The notes: generated by a model not told the origin, from the letters alone. 64,000 bases of DNA from JAJRQY01 sp965224435 (GCA_965224435.1 OZ245048.1:744001-808000); one strand, 5' to 3'; shown: positions 16,593-26,000, numbered from the stretch's first letter. Numbers and translations: made by a program.

Positions 16593-18257
16593 CTAAAGCG
16601 AGTGTGACAAGATGCTGACCAGCTCAGGCACCCGCTTCTCAGCCCGACGTGCTCCCAATGCGGTTCCCGCTAACCACACGCCAAGCCCATAGATTGGGCC
16701 AGCGAAGCTGAGCACTACCCCGGCCAGGACGGAGTCTCGAGACTGGGCTAGCCCGTACAAGATCGGAACCGCCAGCAATAGTCCGACAAATACGCCAACA
16801 AAAGTGATGAGCCCGTTCACACAGCCACTTCCCGGTGAGCTGGTAGCAAACGGATTGGCGGAGTCGTCGTCAGCCAGTGGCGTCGGTGCCAGTGTGGATG
16901 TGAGTGCTCCGACGCCCGATCCAGTGAAAGCCATGCCGACGGCAGCGGCGATGGCAATGGGAGCGAAGCGCCAACCTCCGGTCCAGAGTGCCGTGCCAAG
17001 GGTGACCACGACTGAAGCCCCAAATCCCAGGATGGCGAACAGCAGCGAACGGCCCCGCAGCAAGGGAGCAAAGGAGGGAGTCGCCAATAGCTCTGCCCAC
17101 AGGGCTCGGCCATCGGGACCCAACAAATTCGATCCAGTCACTCCCGCAGTCAGACCTGGAATACACCCAAAGAGCACTGCCTCAGGATTGCGGTCAATGA
17201 TGGCGCTAAGAAACGGGGCGCCACCGATCACGAGCACGATGAGCTGGCTAACAACCTGAACCCGATAGCGAGGATGGCGGCTCAGATAACGCCGTTCCTT
17301 GGCCAGCACGACCAGGATTGGGTGTCGAGATTCCTGACTGTGCTTGCCTGAGTCCTTCAAGAGGTGCCCGCCAACAATGGTGTCAACATTGGAATCGGCG
17401 ACATTGGCTAGCGCTGTCTCCAAGACATCTACCCAGCCCCGCAAGATGACAAAAAGCAGGGCCGTCGTGGCTATCAGCTCAATGGCGGGAATGGCGAGCT
17501 CGCCGGTCGAGAGGCGGCCGACGGCATCACCGGCCCATCCCAGCGGGGTGAGGCGGACTACCCCGGCCAGCTGGTCAACATTGTCGGTCGAAAGGTCAAC
17601 ACCAAAAACATTGAGAAGCTGGAAGGTCGCACCAACCAATCCAGCGACCAGGCCGGCGGCAACGGTGGCGAAGTCCCTGCTTCGCCTCGATCGCAAGCTC
17701 GCCCCCAAGTAAGTCAAGGCCAGGCGCGAGCTGGTTGTAGCCAGGGCCAGCGTGAGCACGGTGGCCAAGACCCCAAAGAGTTTGTGGAGCAGGGTTGGCC
17801 CACGAAAGGCCAGGACCAGGAGGGGGATTCCTGCGGCAAGCGGACCGGGGCCAACAATGCTGGCCGCGGCCATACCAGCGGCCAAGGGCCGCGATTTCAA
17901 TGGGAACAGAGCCAGGCGGGTGGTGTCGATCGTCTCGTCACTGGCACCAAACAGCAGGGGCCCCACCAGCCAACCCAGAACGAGGGCACCGCCAATCAGT
18001 GGCCCGGCCCGGAACCGCCAAACATCACTCATGACATACACGAAGCGTCCAGCGACTAGCCCCACAATGAGGGAGGCGACAGTGAACATGACGAGGCCCC
18101 ACCGGCCATTGGTACGCAAGACATTGCGGAGTAGTCGAAGTTTGAGCCGGACAAAGAGGCGGACCATGTCGGCGGTGCCGGGCGGGGGTAATCGTTGTTG
18201 GTCGGAGGCGGGCTTGGAGTTTGGGGCTTGGGGGCTCGCTGGCGCAGATTCGCTCAT
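16593..18257 (-). CDS. ABC-2-like exporter permease
   Basis: About 554 residues with roughly 10-12 hydrophobic segments, starting with a polar Pro/Ser-rich stretch. ATG 18257 is 7 bases past the stop of the ATPase gene upstream; the open frame continues to 18392 but would lie inside the ATPase gene. It lacks clear motifs for a substrate and belongs with the large actinobacterial ABC-2-type permeases. With the adjacent ATPase it would form an export or lipid-handling system. It is the last gene of the purK-to-permease cluster. Confidence 0.75.
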   Translation of the reverse strand: MSESAPASPQAPNSKPASDQQRLPPPGTADMVRLFVRLKLRLLRNVLRTNGRWGLVMFTVASLIVGLVAGRFVYVMSDVWRFRAGPLIGGALVLGWLVGPLLFGASDETIDTTRLALFPLKSRPLAAGMAAASIVGPGPLAAGIPLLVLAFRGPTLLHKLFGVLATVLTLALATTSSRLALTYLGASLRSRRSRDFATVAAGLVAGLVGATFQLLNVFGVDLSTDNVDQLAGVVRLTPLGWAGDAVGRLSTGELAIPAIELIATTALLFVILRGWVDVLETALANVADSNVDTIVGGHLLKDSGKHSQESRHPILVVLAKERRYLSRHPRYRVQVVSQLIVLVIGGAPFLSAIIDRNPEAVLFGCIPGLTAGVTGSNLLGPDGRALWAELLATPSFAPLLRGRSLLFAILGFGASVVVTLGTALWTGGWRFAPIAIAAAVGMAFTGSGVGALTSTLAPTPLADDDSANPFATSSPGSGCVNGLITFVGVFVGLLLAVPILYGLAQSRDSVLAGVVLSFAGPIYGLGVWLAGTALGARRAEKRVPELVSILSHSL

Positions 18258-18264
18258 TGCGGCC

Positions 18265-19020
18265 TTATGACTGAAGCCAGTCGAGGTCGACGGTGGTTGA
18301 AGGAAGTCCAACCGCTTCGACAAAGACATCTTCAAGCCGGCGATCGGCACACAATGTTGCCACTGGGCCGCCGGCAACGATCCGGCCAGCATTCATGACT
18401 GCAACATGATCACAAAGCCCCTCAACCACTTCCATCACATGGCTGGAGAAGATGACGGTCGCCCCACCAGCGACCATCTGCTCCAACAGAGCACGAAGCA
18501 CACGGACCGACAGCGGGTCCACGGACTCGAACGGTTCATCTAAGAACAGCACGGTTGGACGGTGGAGCACGGCGGCGGCGAGAGCGATCTTCTTCCTCAT
18601 GCCGGTCGAATAGTCCACTACCAGCCGTCCCGCAGCCTCGCTCAGGTCGAGGATCTCCAACAGGTCTGATGATCGCCGTATTGCCTCAGCTTGGGGGATC
18701 CCTCGGAGCAGGCCGACGTATTCCAGTAGTTCTCTTCCGGTCAGTCGTTCGAACAGACGAAGGTCCTCGGGCACAACCCCGATACGGGCCTTGACTGCTT
18801 TGGGATCCTCCCAGACATTGAGCCCGTCGACGAACGCGGTTCCAGCATCAGGCCGAAGCAGGCCAGTACTGATCTTCAGGGTGCTGGACTTTCCGGCGCC
18901 GTTGGGCCCGACAAGCCCAAAGAAGCTGCCCCGTGGCACCGTGAGGTCAAGGTGATCAACCGCCACCTTCTCATCGAATTGCTTGACCAGTCCACGGAGT
19001 TGTACCGCTGGCTCGGTCAA
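18265..19020 (-). CDS. ABC transporter ATP-binding protein (ABC-2 type)
   Basis: About 251 residues. Walker A is GPNGAGKSST, the signature motif is YSTGMRKKIALAAA (STGM-type, common in ABC-2 exporters), Walker B is TVLFLDEP and the switch His is in IIFSSH-like VIFSSHVMEVVE. I assign TTG 19020: it overlaps the adenosine deaminase stop (TTGA), a coupling seen elsewhere in this window, and places the ATPase fold at the right distance. Longer readings would run through the add gene. It pairs with the permease just downstream. Confidence 0.85.
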   Translation of the reverse strand: MTEPAVQLRGLVKQFDEKVAVDHLDLTVPRGSFFGLVGPNGAGKSSTLKISTGLLRPDAGTAFVDGLNVWEDPKAVKARIGVVPEDLRLFERLTGRELLEYVGLLRGIPQAEAIRRSSDLLEILDLSEAAGRLVVDYSTGMRKKIALAAAVLHRPTVLFLDEPFESVDPLSVRVLRALLEQMVAGGATVIFSSHVMEVVEGLCDHVAVMNAGRIVAGGPVATLCADRRLEDVFVEAVGLPSTTVDLDWLQS

Positions 19021-20096
19021 AGGTTCGAGTCGCGCAGCGAAGCGTAGCCGGGTTTGATGATCTCGTTGATGATCTTGAGCCGTTGCTCGAAGGGCCAGAA
19101 TGCACTCTTCATTGCGTTGAGGGTGAGCCACTCCATGTCGCCCCAGCCGTAGCCGAAGGCATCGAAGAGTTTCACAAACTCGTCCGAAAGCTTGACGTCA
19201 CTCATCAGGCGGTTGTCAGTATTGACGGTGACTCGGAATCGAAGCTTGCGCAAGACTCCGATTGGGTGGTCTTCAATACTGTCGGCTGCACCGGTATTGA
19301 CGTTGGAGGTTGGACACATTTCCAGTGGTGTGCGGCTATCACGCACGAAGGCGGCGAGGCGGCCAAGTTCGGCCCGACCGTCTGGATTGAAGGTGATGTC
19401 GTCCATGATGCGAACACCATGGCCAAGCCGTTCTGCACCACAATAATTCAAGGCTTCGGCGATGGAAGGCAAGCCAAAGGCTTCGCCCGCGTGGATGGTG
19501 ATGTGGAAGTTCTCGCGCATGGCGAGCTGGAATGCTGCCAGGTGGCGGGTGGGAGGGAATCCTGCTTCGGCCCCAGCAATATCAAAGCCAACAACGCCAC
19601 TGTCGCGGTGGCGGATGGCCAGTTCAGCAATTTCCAGTGAGTGGGCGGCGGTACGCATGGCTGAGCAGAGGGTGCCAATGGTGATGGTCCGACCCTCAGA
19701 ACCAATGCGGAACCCTTCTTGCACAGCTTCTACCACCTCATCCAGGGTTAGACCCTGCGAAATGTGTTGCTCGGGAGCGAAGCGGATCTCGGCGTAGACA
19801 ACGCCATCATTGTCCAGGTCCTCGGCTGCTTCGGCAGCTGCTCGGATCAGACCGTCTTTTGTTTGGGTGACACCAACAGTGTGGGCGAAGGTTTCCAGGT
19901 AGAGCTCGAGGTTGCGCCGATCGGCACCGCGAGTGAACCAGGCCGCCAGCTCATCGGGGTCAGTGGTTGGCAGATCTTTGTAGCCCTGCTCTTGGGCCAA
20001 CTCGATCACAGTGCTTGGTCGCATGCCTCCGTCAAGATGGTCATGCAGAAGAACTTTTGGGGCTTTAACGATGAGGTCGGCAGTGGCTCGGTCCAT
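19017..20096 (-). CDS. add: Adenosine deaminase
   Basis: A 359-residue metal-dependent deaminase that converts adenosine or deoxyadenosine to inosine. Zinc and catalytic motifs are intact: LLHDHLDGGMRP at the N-terminus, TIHAGEAFG (His and catalytic Glu), GHGVRI, CPTSNVNTG and VTVNTDNRLMS (metal Asp). It sits in a run of pyrimidine and purine salvage genes, 63 bases downstream of deoA. The shared strand and short gaps indicate cotranscription. Confidence 0.93.
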   Translation of the reverse strand: MDRATADLIVKAPKVLLHDHLDGGMRPSTVIELAQEQGYKDLPTTDPDELAAWFTRGADRRNLELYLETFAHTVGVTQTKDGLIRAAAEAAEDLDNDGVVYAEIRFAPEQHISQGLTLDEVVEAVQEGFRIGSEGRTITIGTLCSAMRTAAHSLEIAELAIRHRDSGVVGFDIAGAEAGFPPTRHLAAFQLAMRENFHITIHAGEAFGLPSIAEALNYCGAERLGHGVRIMDDITFNPDGRAELGRLAAFVRDSRTPLEMCPTSNVNTGAADSIEDHPIGVLRKLRFRVTVNTDNRLMSDVKLSDEFVKLFDAFGYGWGDMEWLTLNAMKSAFWPFEQRLKIINEIIKPGYASLRDSNL

Positions 20097-20159
20097 GTCT
20101 CAGGCTAACCCTCGACACCAGTGCTACAGGTGCACCTGAGCAATATTGATGCTTCTGGC

Positions 20160-21440
20160 TCAGGCGATTCGCTCGATAACTGGAGACAACGGTTCGGGCG
20201 CGTCAGATCCGTATTGGATGGCATCACCCAGCAGCTCATTTGCGCCGACAAATCGAGTCTCCTCATCGGCAAAGAGGGCCAGCACGGGCTCATCCTTCTC
20301 GACCGACTCACCCGGCTTCTTCAAGATCTCAATGCCGGCCCCAAACGAGACAGCGTCTTCTTTTCTGGCTCGACCCGCACCCAAGCGCATGGAAGCAAGT
20401 CCCATACTGAGGGCGTTCATGTCGGTCACAAATCCGGCCTGGGGAGCAAGGACTTCGTGACGGCGGGAGGCGTATTCTCGTGGGGCATTGGGGTCACCAC
20501 CCTGGACTCGCACCATGGCATCCCACTTGTCCATCGCGCCACCAGACGCCAGCATGGCGGCAGGATCGCCGGGTGCCCCTGCTAGGTCCATCATCTCTTG
20601 AGCAAGAGCAACGGTCACATCGACAAGGTCTTGGGGTCCATTGCCTTGCAGGGTGGCTACTGATTCGTCCACTTCGAGGGTGTTGCCAATCATGCGTCCA
20701 AGCGGTTGATCCATCCGAGTCAGCAGAGCCGAGGTCTTCACCCCGGACTTGTTACCGATACCGACCATTGTCTCGGCCAGTTCCCGTGCTTCGTCGACGG
20801 TTTGCATGAATGCACCACGGCCGACCTTGACATCCAGCACCAGATACTCGGTCCCGCCCGCAATCTTCTTACTCATGATGGATGAAGCGATCAGGGGAAT
20901 GGAAGCAACAGTGCCGGTGGTATCGCGCAGGGCGTAGAGCTTCTTGTCCGCTGGGGCGATCTCACCCGAAGCTGCGGCAATGACCGCACCAACATCCAAG
21001 AGCGCAGCCTTGAGCGCATCGGGCGCCATTTCTGGTCGCCAACCCGGAATGGCCTCCATCTTGTCGATGGTGCCACCGGTATGGCCCAGGCCGCGGCCAG
21101 CAAGTTGGGGCATGACCATGCCGCCTAGGGCTGCGATGAGTGGGCACAGAATGAGGGAAACCTTGTCGCCAACTCCTCCGGTGGAGTGCTTGTCGACCAA
21201 GGGCAGACCGATCCCGGTGTGGGTGACGCGGGTGCCAGTATCGATCATGGCTTCGGTCCAGACCGCCAATTCGTCCCCGCTCAACCCGTTTAAGAACACG
21301 GCCATGGCCAAGGCGGAGGCTTGCTCATCAGCAACGGTTCCGTCGGTATAGGCCTGGATGAACCAGCGGATGGCGTCGTCGGGCAGGGTCTGCTTGTCCC
21401 GCTTGAGCATGATGACCGTGGTTGCATCCCAGGTTGCCAT
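20160..21440 (-). CDS. deoA: Thymidine / pyrimidine-nucleoside phosphorylase
   Basis: A 426-residue enzyme of the nucleoside phosphorylase class II family that splits thymidine or deoxyuridine to the base and deoxyribose-1-phosphate. The signature region is VDKHSTGGVGDKVSLIL, followed by GRGLGHTGGTIDKMEAIPG. AGGAG 7 bases before ATG 21440 fixes the start. Whether it prefers thymidine or also takes uridine cannot be told from sequence alone. It follows cdd by 83 bases. Confidence 0.92.
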   Translation of the reverse strand: MATWDATTVIMLKRDKQTLPDDAIRWFIQAYTDGTVADEQASALAMAVFLNGLSGDELAVWTEAMIDTGTRVTHTGIGLPLVDKHSTGGVGDKVSLILCPLIAALGGMVMPQLAGRGLGHTGGTIDKMEAIPGWRPEMAPDALKAALLDVGAVIAAASGEIAPADKKLYALRDTTGTVASIPLIASSIMSKKIAGGTEYLVLDVKVGRGAFMQTVDEARELAETMVGIGNKSGVKTSALLTRMDQPLGRMIGNTLEVDESVATLQGNGPQDLVDVTVALAQEMMDLAGAPGDPAAMLASGGAMDKWDAMVRVQGGDPNAPREYASRRHEVLAPQAGFVTDMNALSMGLASMRLGAGRARKEDAVSFGAGIEILKKPGESVEKDEPVLALFADEETRFVGANELLGDAIQYGSDAPEPLSPVIERIA

Positions 21441-21523
21441 GTGAATCTCCTGATTGGTCCGGTTTGTTCTGCTGTTGAAGGGTGTTGTTGAAGAGTATTG
21501 CTGGTGAGCTGCGAACGGTTCGA

Positions 21524-21952
21524 CTAGCCCTCCGCTAGCCGGTCAGTATCGAATCCGCCGGGTAGGAGTTGGGCCATGGTTTGGGGTGAGTTGACGCCGT
21601 CGACCAGGCATTCCGGCCCACCGTTCTCTAGAAGAAGCTGACGACAGCGCCCGCAGGGGGTGCATTGCTCGCCGGATCCAGAGACTGTTGCGACCGCTAT
21701 AAGGCGACCGCCACCAGTGGAGTGGAGGGCTGAGACTAGGCCGCATTCGGCACAGAGACCGAGGCCATAAGACACATTTTCAACATTGCATCCGGTGATG
21801 ATCCGACCATCGTCAACCAGGGCAGCGGCACCAACATGGAACTTGGAATAGGGGGCATAAGCCGACTTGGATGCCTTCAGGGCGGCTGCTCGCAGCTGAC
21901 CCCAATCAATATCGTGTTTCTGAAGAGCCTCGTTGTCAGACTGCTCTGTCAT
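21524..21952 (-). CDS. cdd: Cytidine deaminase
   Basis: A 142-residue homotetramer-type cytidine deaminase. Zinc site: CAEC (with catalytic Glu) in LGLCAECGLVSA and CTPCGRCRQL. The substrate-binding FHVGAAALVDDGRIITGCNVEN is also clear. It produces uridine for salvage with upp and deoA. The ATG overlaps the upp stop by one base (TAATG), indicating coupling. Confidence 0.94.
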   Translation of the reverse strand: MTEQSDNEALQKHDIDWGQLRAAALKASKSAYAPYSKFHVGAAALVDDGRIITGCNVENVSYGLGLCAECGLVSALHSTGGGRLIAVATVSGSGEQCTPCGRCRQLLLENGGPECLVDGVNSPQTMAQLLPGGFDTDRLAEG

Positions 21953-22587
21953 TACAGGGTTCCGTAGATGCGGTCACCAGCGTCACCGAGTCCGGGCACG
22001 ATGTAGGCGTTCTCGTTCAGTCGCTCGTCCAGGGCAGCCAGGGTGATCGGCAGATCAGGATGGGCGTCATGCACGGCCTTGACTCCTTCGGGACAGCCAA
22101 TGATGGACAAGAGGCGAATCTTGGTAGCGCCGTCCTTCTTGAGCTGGTCGATGGCGGCCACCGCGCTGCCACCGGTTGCAAGCATTGGGTCAACCAGGAT
22201 GACTTCGCGTTCATCAATACGGGTTGGGAGCTTGCCGTAGTACTGGACCGGCTGATGGGTTTCCGGATCCCGATACATACCAATGTGGCCCACCCGTCCA
22301 TGAGGAACAAGTTCGAGGATGGCGTCGACCATGATCAGACCCGCCCGCAAGATTCCGACGATGGCTGGTGCCGGGCTCTGCAGCGCAGTGGCCTGGGTCG
22401 TCGTGATTGGAGTCTGGACCTCCACGGTTCTGGTTGGCAGATCTCGGAGTGCCTCATAGGCAATGAGCAAGGTGATTTCCTTGCATAAGGAGCGGAACGC
22501 TCCGGGTTCGGTGTTGACGTCTCGCAGCAGGGTGATTTTGTGTGAAACCAGTGGATGGTCAATAACAGTTAGTACGGATTCAGTCAC
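21952..22587 (-). CDS. upp: Uracil phosphoribosyltransferase
   Basis: A 211-residue enzyme making UMP from uracil and PRPP. The PRPP-binding motif is present as VILVDPMLATGGSA, with ILRAGLIMVD and the C-terminal GLGDAGDRIYGTL, the family's usual ending. The start GTG overlaps the purK stop (GTGA). It links the pyrimidine salvage genes downstream to purK upstream. Confidence 0.95.
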   Translation of the reverse strand: MTESVLTVIDHPLVSHKITLLRDVNTEPGAFRSLCKEITLLIAYEALRDLPTRTVEVQTPITTTQATALQSPAPAIVGILRAGLIMVDAILELVPHGRVGHIGMYRDPETHQPVQYYGKLPTRIDEREVILVDPMLATGGSAVAAIDQLKKDGATKIRLLSIIGCPEGVKAVHDAHPDLPITLAALDERLNENAYIVPGLGDAGDRIYGTL

Positions 22588-23729
22588 CAGGGACGCCTTC
22601 CAAGTAGGGCCGCTTCAGCTCGTCGAGCCATGTCACGGGCTTGATCGAGATCGTCACCAATTGCGGTGACATGGCCAAGTTTCCGACCCGGATGGGGTCG
22701 TTTTTCATAGAGATGGATGTGTGCACCCTCAACGGCCAAGGCATCGGCAAGATGGTTGGCCGGGTCAACGCCTTCATAGCCGCCAATGACGTTGACGGTC
22801 ACGATTGCCGGAGCCAATGCCCATGTTGGGCCAAGGGGCAGGTCAAGCACAGCGCGCACATGGTTCTCGAATTGAGAAGTTGGAGCACCCTCAATGGTGA
22901 GGTGGCCAGCATTGTGGGGCCGAGCCGCAAGTTCATTTACTACCAAACCATCGGTTGTGAGCAAGAGTTCAACAGCGAGGACCCCAACGGCTTCCAGCTC
23001 CTCAGCCAGACGTAGTGCAAGTTCCTTGGCTTCGGTGGCGACTCGAGGACCAATGGCAGCCGGCGCACGGACTTCTTGGCAGACCCCGTCAGATTGCACG
23101 ACTTCGGTCACCGGATAGCAGCGGGCATTTCCTCCGGGCCGTCGTACAACCAGGACGACCAGTTCTTTGATGATGGCCTGGTACTCCTCTGCCATGAGTT
23201 GGCGGTGGCTGTTCTCGGCCAGCACCCGAAGGCCCTCGGCTGATGTTTCGACGATCCAGATATTGCGTTCGTCCAGTGCCCCGGTCCGAACAGACTTGAT
23301 GACAATGGGCCAATCAACGGTCGAAGCGAAGTCAAAGAGGTCATCGGGTCCGCGTAGCTCGGCGAAGGCAGGAACTAAGAAACCCTTGTTCTGAAGAACC
23401 CTCCGTTGATGAAGCTTGTCGAAGGCGGCGCGGATGACTCGGGCGCCGGGGCGAATCTTGTGGCCTGAGTCCTCCAAGCGTGTGAGCAGACCAAGGTCCA
23501 GTCGTTCGTGTTCGAATGTCACCACCTCACAGGATTCGGCAAAAGAAGCCAGAGAATCGGGGTGCCCGTAGGTGGGAGACGGGGCGGCGAGAGCGGCAGA
23601 GTCTTCGAAGTCCTCGGCTAAGAGTCTGGGGGTAATGCCGAGCTTCACCGCGGCTTGGTGAGTCATTCTGGCGATCTGGCCAGCACCGACGATGCCGAGT
23701 TGGTAGATCGCTGGGAGGCCGGAAGTCAC
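22584..23729 (-). CDS. purK: N5-carboxyaminoimidazole ribonucleotide synthase
   Basis: A 381-residue ATP-grasp enzyme of purine synthesis that carboxylates AIR using bicarbonate and ATP. N-terminal LGIVGAGQIARM, the FEHERLD region, the ATP-grasp lid and the C-terminal PHNAGHLTIEGAPTSQFENH block identify PurK. The start is GTG, 6 bases after a TATTCT hexamer, so the transcript may be leaderless. It is the first gene of a seven-gene run; no purE lies next to it within the window. Confidence 0.93.
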   Translation of the reverse strand: MTSGLPAIYQLGIVGAGQIARMTHQAAVKLGITPRLLAEDFEDSAALAAPSPTYGHPDSLASFAESCEVVTFEHERLDLGLLTRLEDSGHKIRPGARVIRAAFDKLHQRRVLQNKGFLVPAFAELRGPDDLFDFASTVDWPIVIKSVRTGALDERNIWIVETSAEGLRVLAENSHRQLMAEEYQAIIKELVVLVVRRPGGNARCYPVTEVVQSDGVCQEVRAPAAIGPRVATEAKELALRLAEELEAVGVLAVELLLTTDGLVVNELAARPHNAGHLTIEGAPTSQFENHVRAVLDLPLGPTWALAPAIVTVNVIGGYEGVDPANHLADALAVEGAHIHLYEKRPHPGRKLGHVTAIGDDLDQARDMARRAEAALLGRRPW

Positions 23730-23741
23730 AACCGGAGAATA
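23730..23741 (-). promoter_or_regulatory. Candidate -10 element for the purK cluster
   Basis: TATTCT at 23741-23736 (minus strand) is followed by 6 bases and the GTG start of purK, placing transcription start at or next to the start codon. A -35 box is not obvious. Confidence 0.45.
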
Positions 23742-23916
23742 GCGGCTGAATTGGTGGCATTGAGCGGTGATCAGCTGTGGTCTGTCTGCTAGCCGGTTTG
23801 TGGACTTGTTTACCGACCCTTTGCTAACCGGTTTGCCCCACTGTCAGAGGTCGCTGCGATGATGATGCAATCGGTGGCTTTGGCCCCTCCCAAACATCCA
23901 TAGTTGGAGGAAATCA

Positions 23917-24777
23917 ATGTCACCGAATCTCACAACCCTTCCCTTTTCGCTGGTTGGTCTTGTGCAAGACCTCAAGGCGCAGCACTGCTATCTCGCTCTT
24001 CTTCCGCAGGACGGTCGGCCACTGGCGGAGGGGGACCTCATAACAATGGACTCTCATCCTGCGGAGTGGCTATTGGGTCTCGACTTACAAGCCAACAACT
24101 CTGGCCTGGCGGTCATAGCCCCTGGTCGTGAGGTCGGTCCCGTCGAGTCTGAATCGATGACGGACCTGATGGGACCTCAATGCAGCGCGGTTGCGCTGGT
24201 TCGGGCATCGGGTGAGGGTTCGCTGCACGTCTTGCGTAATGGAGCCCAACGCCTGGTCGCTCCCAACGTTGAAGGAATAGTGCCGGATGCTCTTCGCCGC
24301 GCATTGGGGTTACCGACGTGTGGGCCGCAGGCTGATCCTGGCTGGTATTGGGCTCTGCAATGGTTGCTCGAACTGCAGCACGATGGCCTGGCCGCCAGTC
24401 CTGAACTCCTTGATGTCGACGACGTGATTTGTGCTCACCCGGTGATCGAACCGGGTGAGATCGATGGCCTGTCCTGGTTCGAGCTTGAGGATTTCTGTGT
24501 TGATCGCCACGCTGAGCACAGTTTGAGAACCGGATGGGGCGGGATTCGCAGCATGCTCGCCCGAACGTCCAGGATCGATGACTCGGTCTCGTTTCGACAA
24601 GTTCGACAGGCCGCTGGCTGGCATGACGACGGTTCGTTCAGCCGCTGGTTCTTGCGCAGCCAACCTGTCCTGTCAGAAGTATTCGACACGGTTTCAGTAA
24701 CCCTGGACCCCGACGCATCTGAGCTTGTTCGCTGCATTGTCTTTGACGTGCTTGCTCGCTCGAATCCTGACCACTGA
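23917..24777 (+). CDS. Conserved-looking protein of unknown function
   Basis: A 286-residue soluble protein with a strong ribosome-binding site (GGAGGAAA, 6 bases before ATG). No signal peptide or membrane segment is visible. It is rich in Trp, Leu and acidic residues, with a paired Asp and a basic Arg-rich segment near the C-terminus (SFSRWFLRSQ). I recognise no family. Its upstream region (23788-23835) contains a 13-base direct repeat with one mismatch. It is divergent from purK and convergent with the next gene. Confidence 0.6.
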   Translation: MSPNLTTLPFSLVGLVQDLKAQHCYLALLPQDGRPLAEGDLITMDSHPAEWLLGLDLQANNSGLAVIAPGREVGPVESESMTDLMGPQCSAVALVRASGEGSLHVLRNGAQRLVAPNVEGIVPDALRRALGLPTCGPQADPGWYWALQWLLELQHDGLAASPELLDVDDVICAHPVIEPGEIDGLSWFELEDFCVDRHAEHSLRTGWGGIRSMLARTSRIDDSVSFRQVRQAAGWHDDGSFSRWFLRSQPVLSEVFDTVSVTLDPDASELVRCIVFDVLARSNPDH

Positions 24778-24845
24778 ACTGGATGACAGTCAGTTCAACC
24801 AGCGATTAGGCGAATGGTAGGAGTCGGCACCTTTGATGGAGTCTG

Positions 24846-25301
24846 TTAGTGATCCAGAAGTTGGCCAAGGGTGGTGCGAACCTGGTCGACCAGTTGTAGA
24901 TGACAGAGCCCTTCCGCCGTTAGCCCGTCAATGAAGGACTGGACCAGATGAAGGGTGAACGGAGCGTATTTCGTTCGCTCGTCGGGAGTAATTCGAGCTC
25001 GCAGGCTTTCGGAGTGCACACATCGGTGGAGCCCATGTAAGAGGTATTCCGCTAACTCAACATCAATGAACCCAGTCCAACGAAACATGTCGGCGGTTCG
25101 CAATGCCATGGTTTTGGATACTGGCTGAGAAGCGTGTTCTTCGAGACGATCGATCATCTCTGACCATGCCGACAATAGGTCGGGACTGGCGACACCGGTG
25201 AGGTCGGCCGGGTCGACCTTCATTTCACAAATGAGGCGGCGGGCGAACCGCGTCCAGCTGATCACGTCCTCGACGGCGAAGGGGCCAAGCTCAAGTTGCA
25301 T
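24846..25301 (-). CDS. Small soluble protein of unknown function
   Basis: A 151-residue protein, predicted mostly helical, with no signal or membrane segment. It has several His and Cys residues spread through the chain (for example LICEMK, HRCVHSES, GLCHLQ) without a recognisable zinc motif. It lies 63 bases downstream of the exonuclease-like gene on the same strand. No family recognised. Confidence 0.5.
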   Translation of the reverse strand: MQLELGPFAVEDVISWTRFARRLICEMKVDPADLTGVASPDLLSAWSEMIDRLEEHASQPVSKTMALRTADMFRWTGFIDVELAEYLLHGLHRCVHSESLRARITPDERTKYAPFTLHLVQSFIDGLTAEGLCHLQLVDQVRTTLGQLLDH

Positions 25302-25364
25302 CGCCGGTGATCGTAGCCCTGTCCAGTGAGAAAGTCTGGTGAACGGAAAGGTTGCCTACGGAGA

Positions 25365-26000
25365 TTACAGAGAATCGATGGTTCGGGCTGATTGCTGGTC
25401 GCCGACGGGGTTGGCTGCTGCAGGTAAGCGGTCAACCAGTTTGCGGCATTGAGGCCAGCGACGTTCGGTCATCTGCCGGATGAGCTGAGCGTTCTGCTCG
25501 GGGTTCTTCCCCGCGAGCTCGTCGGCATCGGGGATTGAGATTTGGCGACTGCGATTGCTGCTTGGACGCAGCGAGTTCAAGCGGCGGCCACCACGTTCGG
25601 TATGAACCCGGCTTAGATCGAGATGATTGTGGCCACGCCAGTTTGCCAGCTGGGGACGACTCTGGTGATCGGGAGGGCCGAGCTCTCTTGGCCCTTCATT
25701 CTTGCGACGCCGATCGCCGGTCATGTTGAGCTGGAGGGTCACTGCCAGAGCTTCAGCCCTTGAGCGCAGGAGAGGAAAACCGATCACTGAACCGAACCAG
25801 GTGGCAACGACACCGGTTGGTAGCAGGCCGAGCCGGCGGTCGATCAGACTCAGCAGCTCGACTTCTTCGCCGTCGTAGATCTCGGTACCGGCAGCGGTAG
25901 CTAGGCCTATGGCAACAATGCGATGTTGTTCTGGATTTGTTGAACCATCGTCGGAGGTAGTGAGGAAATCGAGTCCGTAGATGGGGGGAGACTTAGGCAC
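25365..26000 (-). CDS. RNase H-fold (DnaQ-like) exonuclease-related protein, probably degenerate
   Basis: A 211-residue protein. Its layout, YGLDFLTTSDDG then HRIVAIGLAT, a segment ATWFGSVIGFPLLRSRAEAL and later GHNHLDLSRVH, parallels actinobacterial DEDD-type 3'-5' exonuclease-like proteins. In those the first motif normally reads D-x-E-T and the second has an Asp before the Pro. Here the first motif lacks the Glu and the second has Gly in place of the Asp, so catalysis is doubtful. The C-terminal half is basic and rich in Arg and Asn. This is a motif-level inference with moderate confidence. Confidence 0.45.
   Translation of the reverse strand: MPKSPPIYGLDFLTTSDDGSTNPEQHRIVAIGLATAAGTEIYDGEEVELLSLIDRRLGLLPTGVVATWFGSVIGFPLLRSRAEALAVTLQLNMTGDRRRKNEGPRELGPPDHQSRPQLANWRGHNHLDLSRVHTERGGRRLNSLRPSSNRSRQISIPDADELAGKNPEQNAQLIRQMTERRWPQCRKLVDRLPAAANPVGDQQSARTIDSL

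Noticed and set aside
20121..20585. Plus-strand open frame opposite the end of deoA
   Set aside because: It covers conserved thymidine phosphorylase sequence on the other strand.
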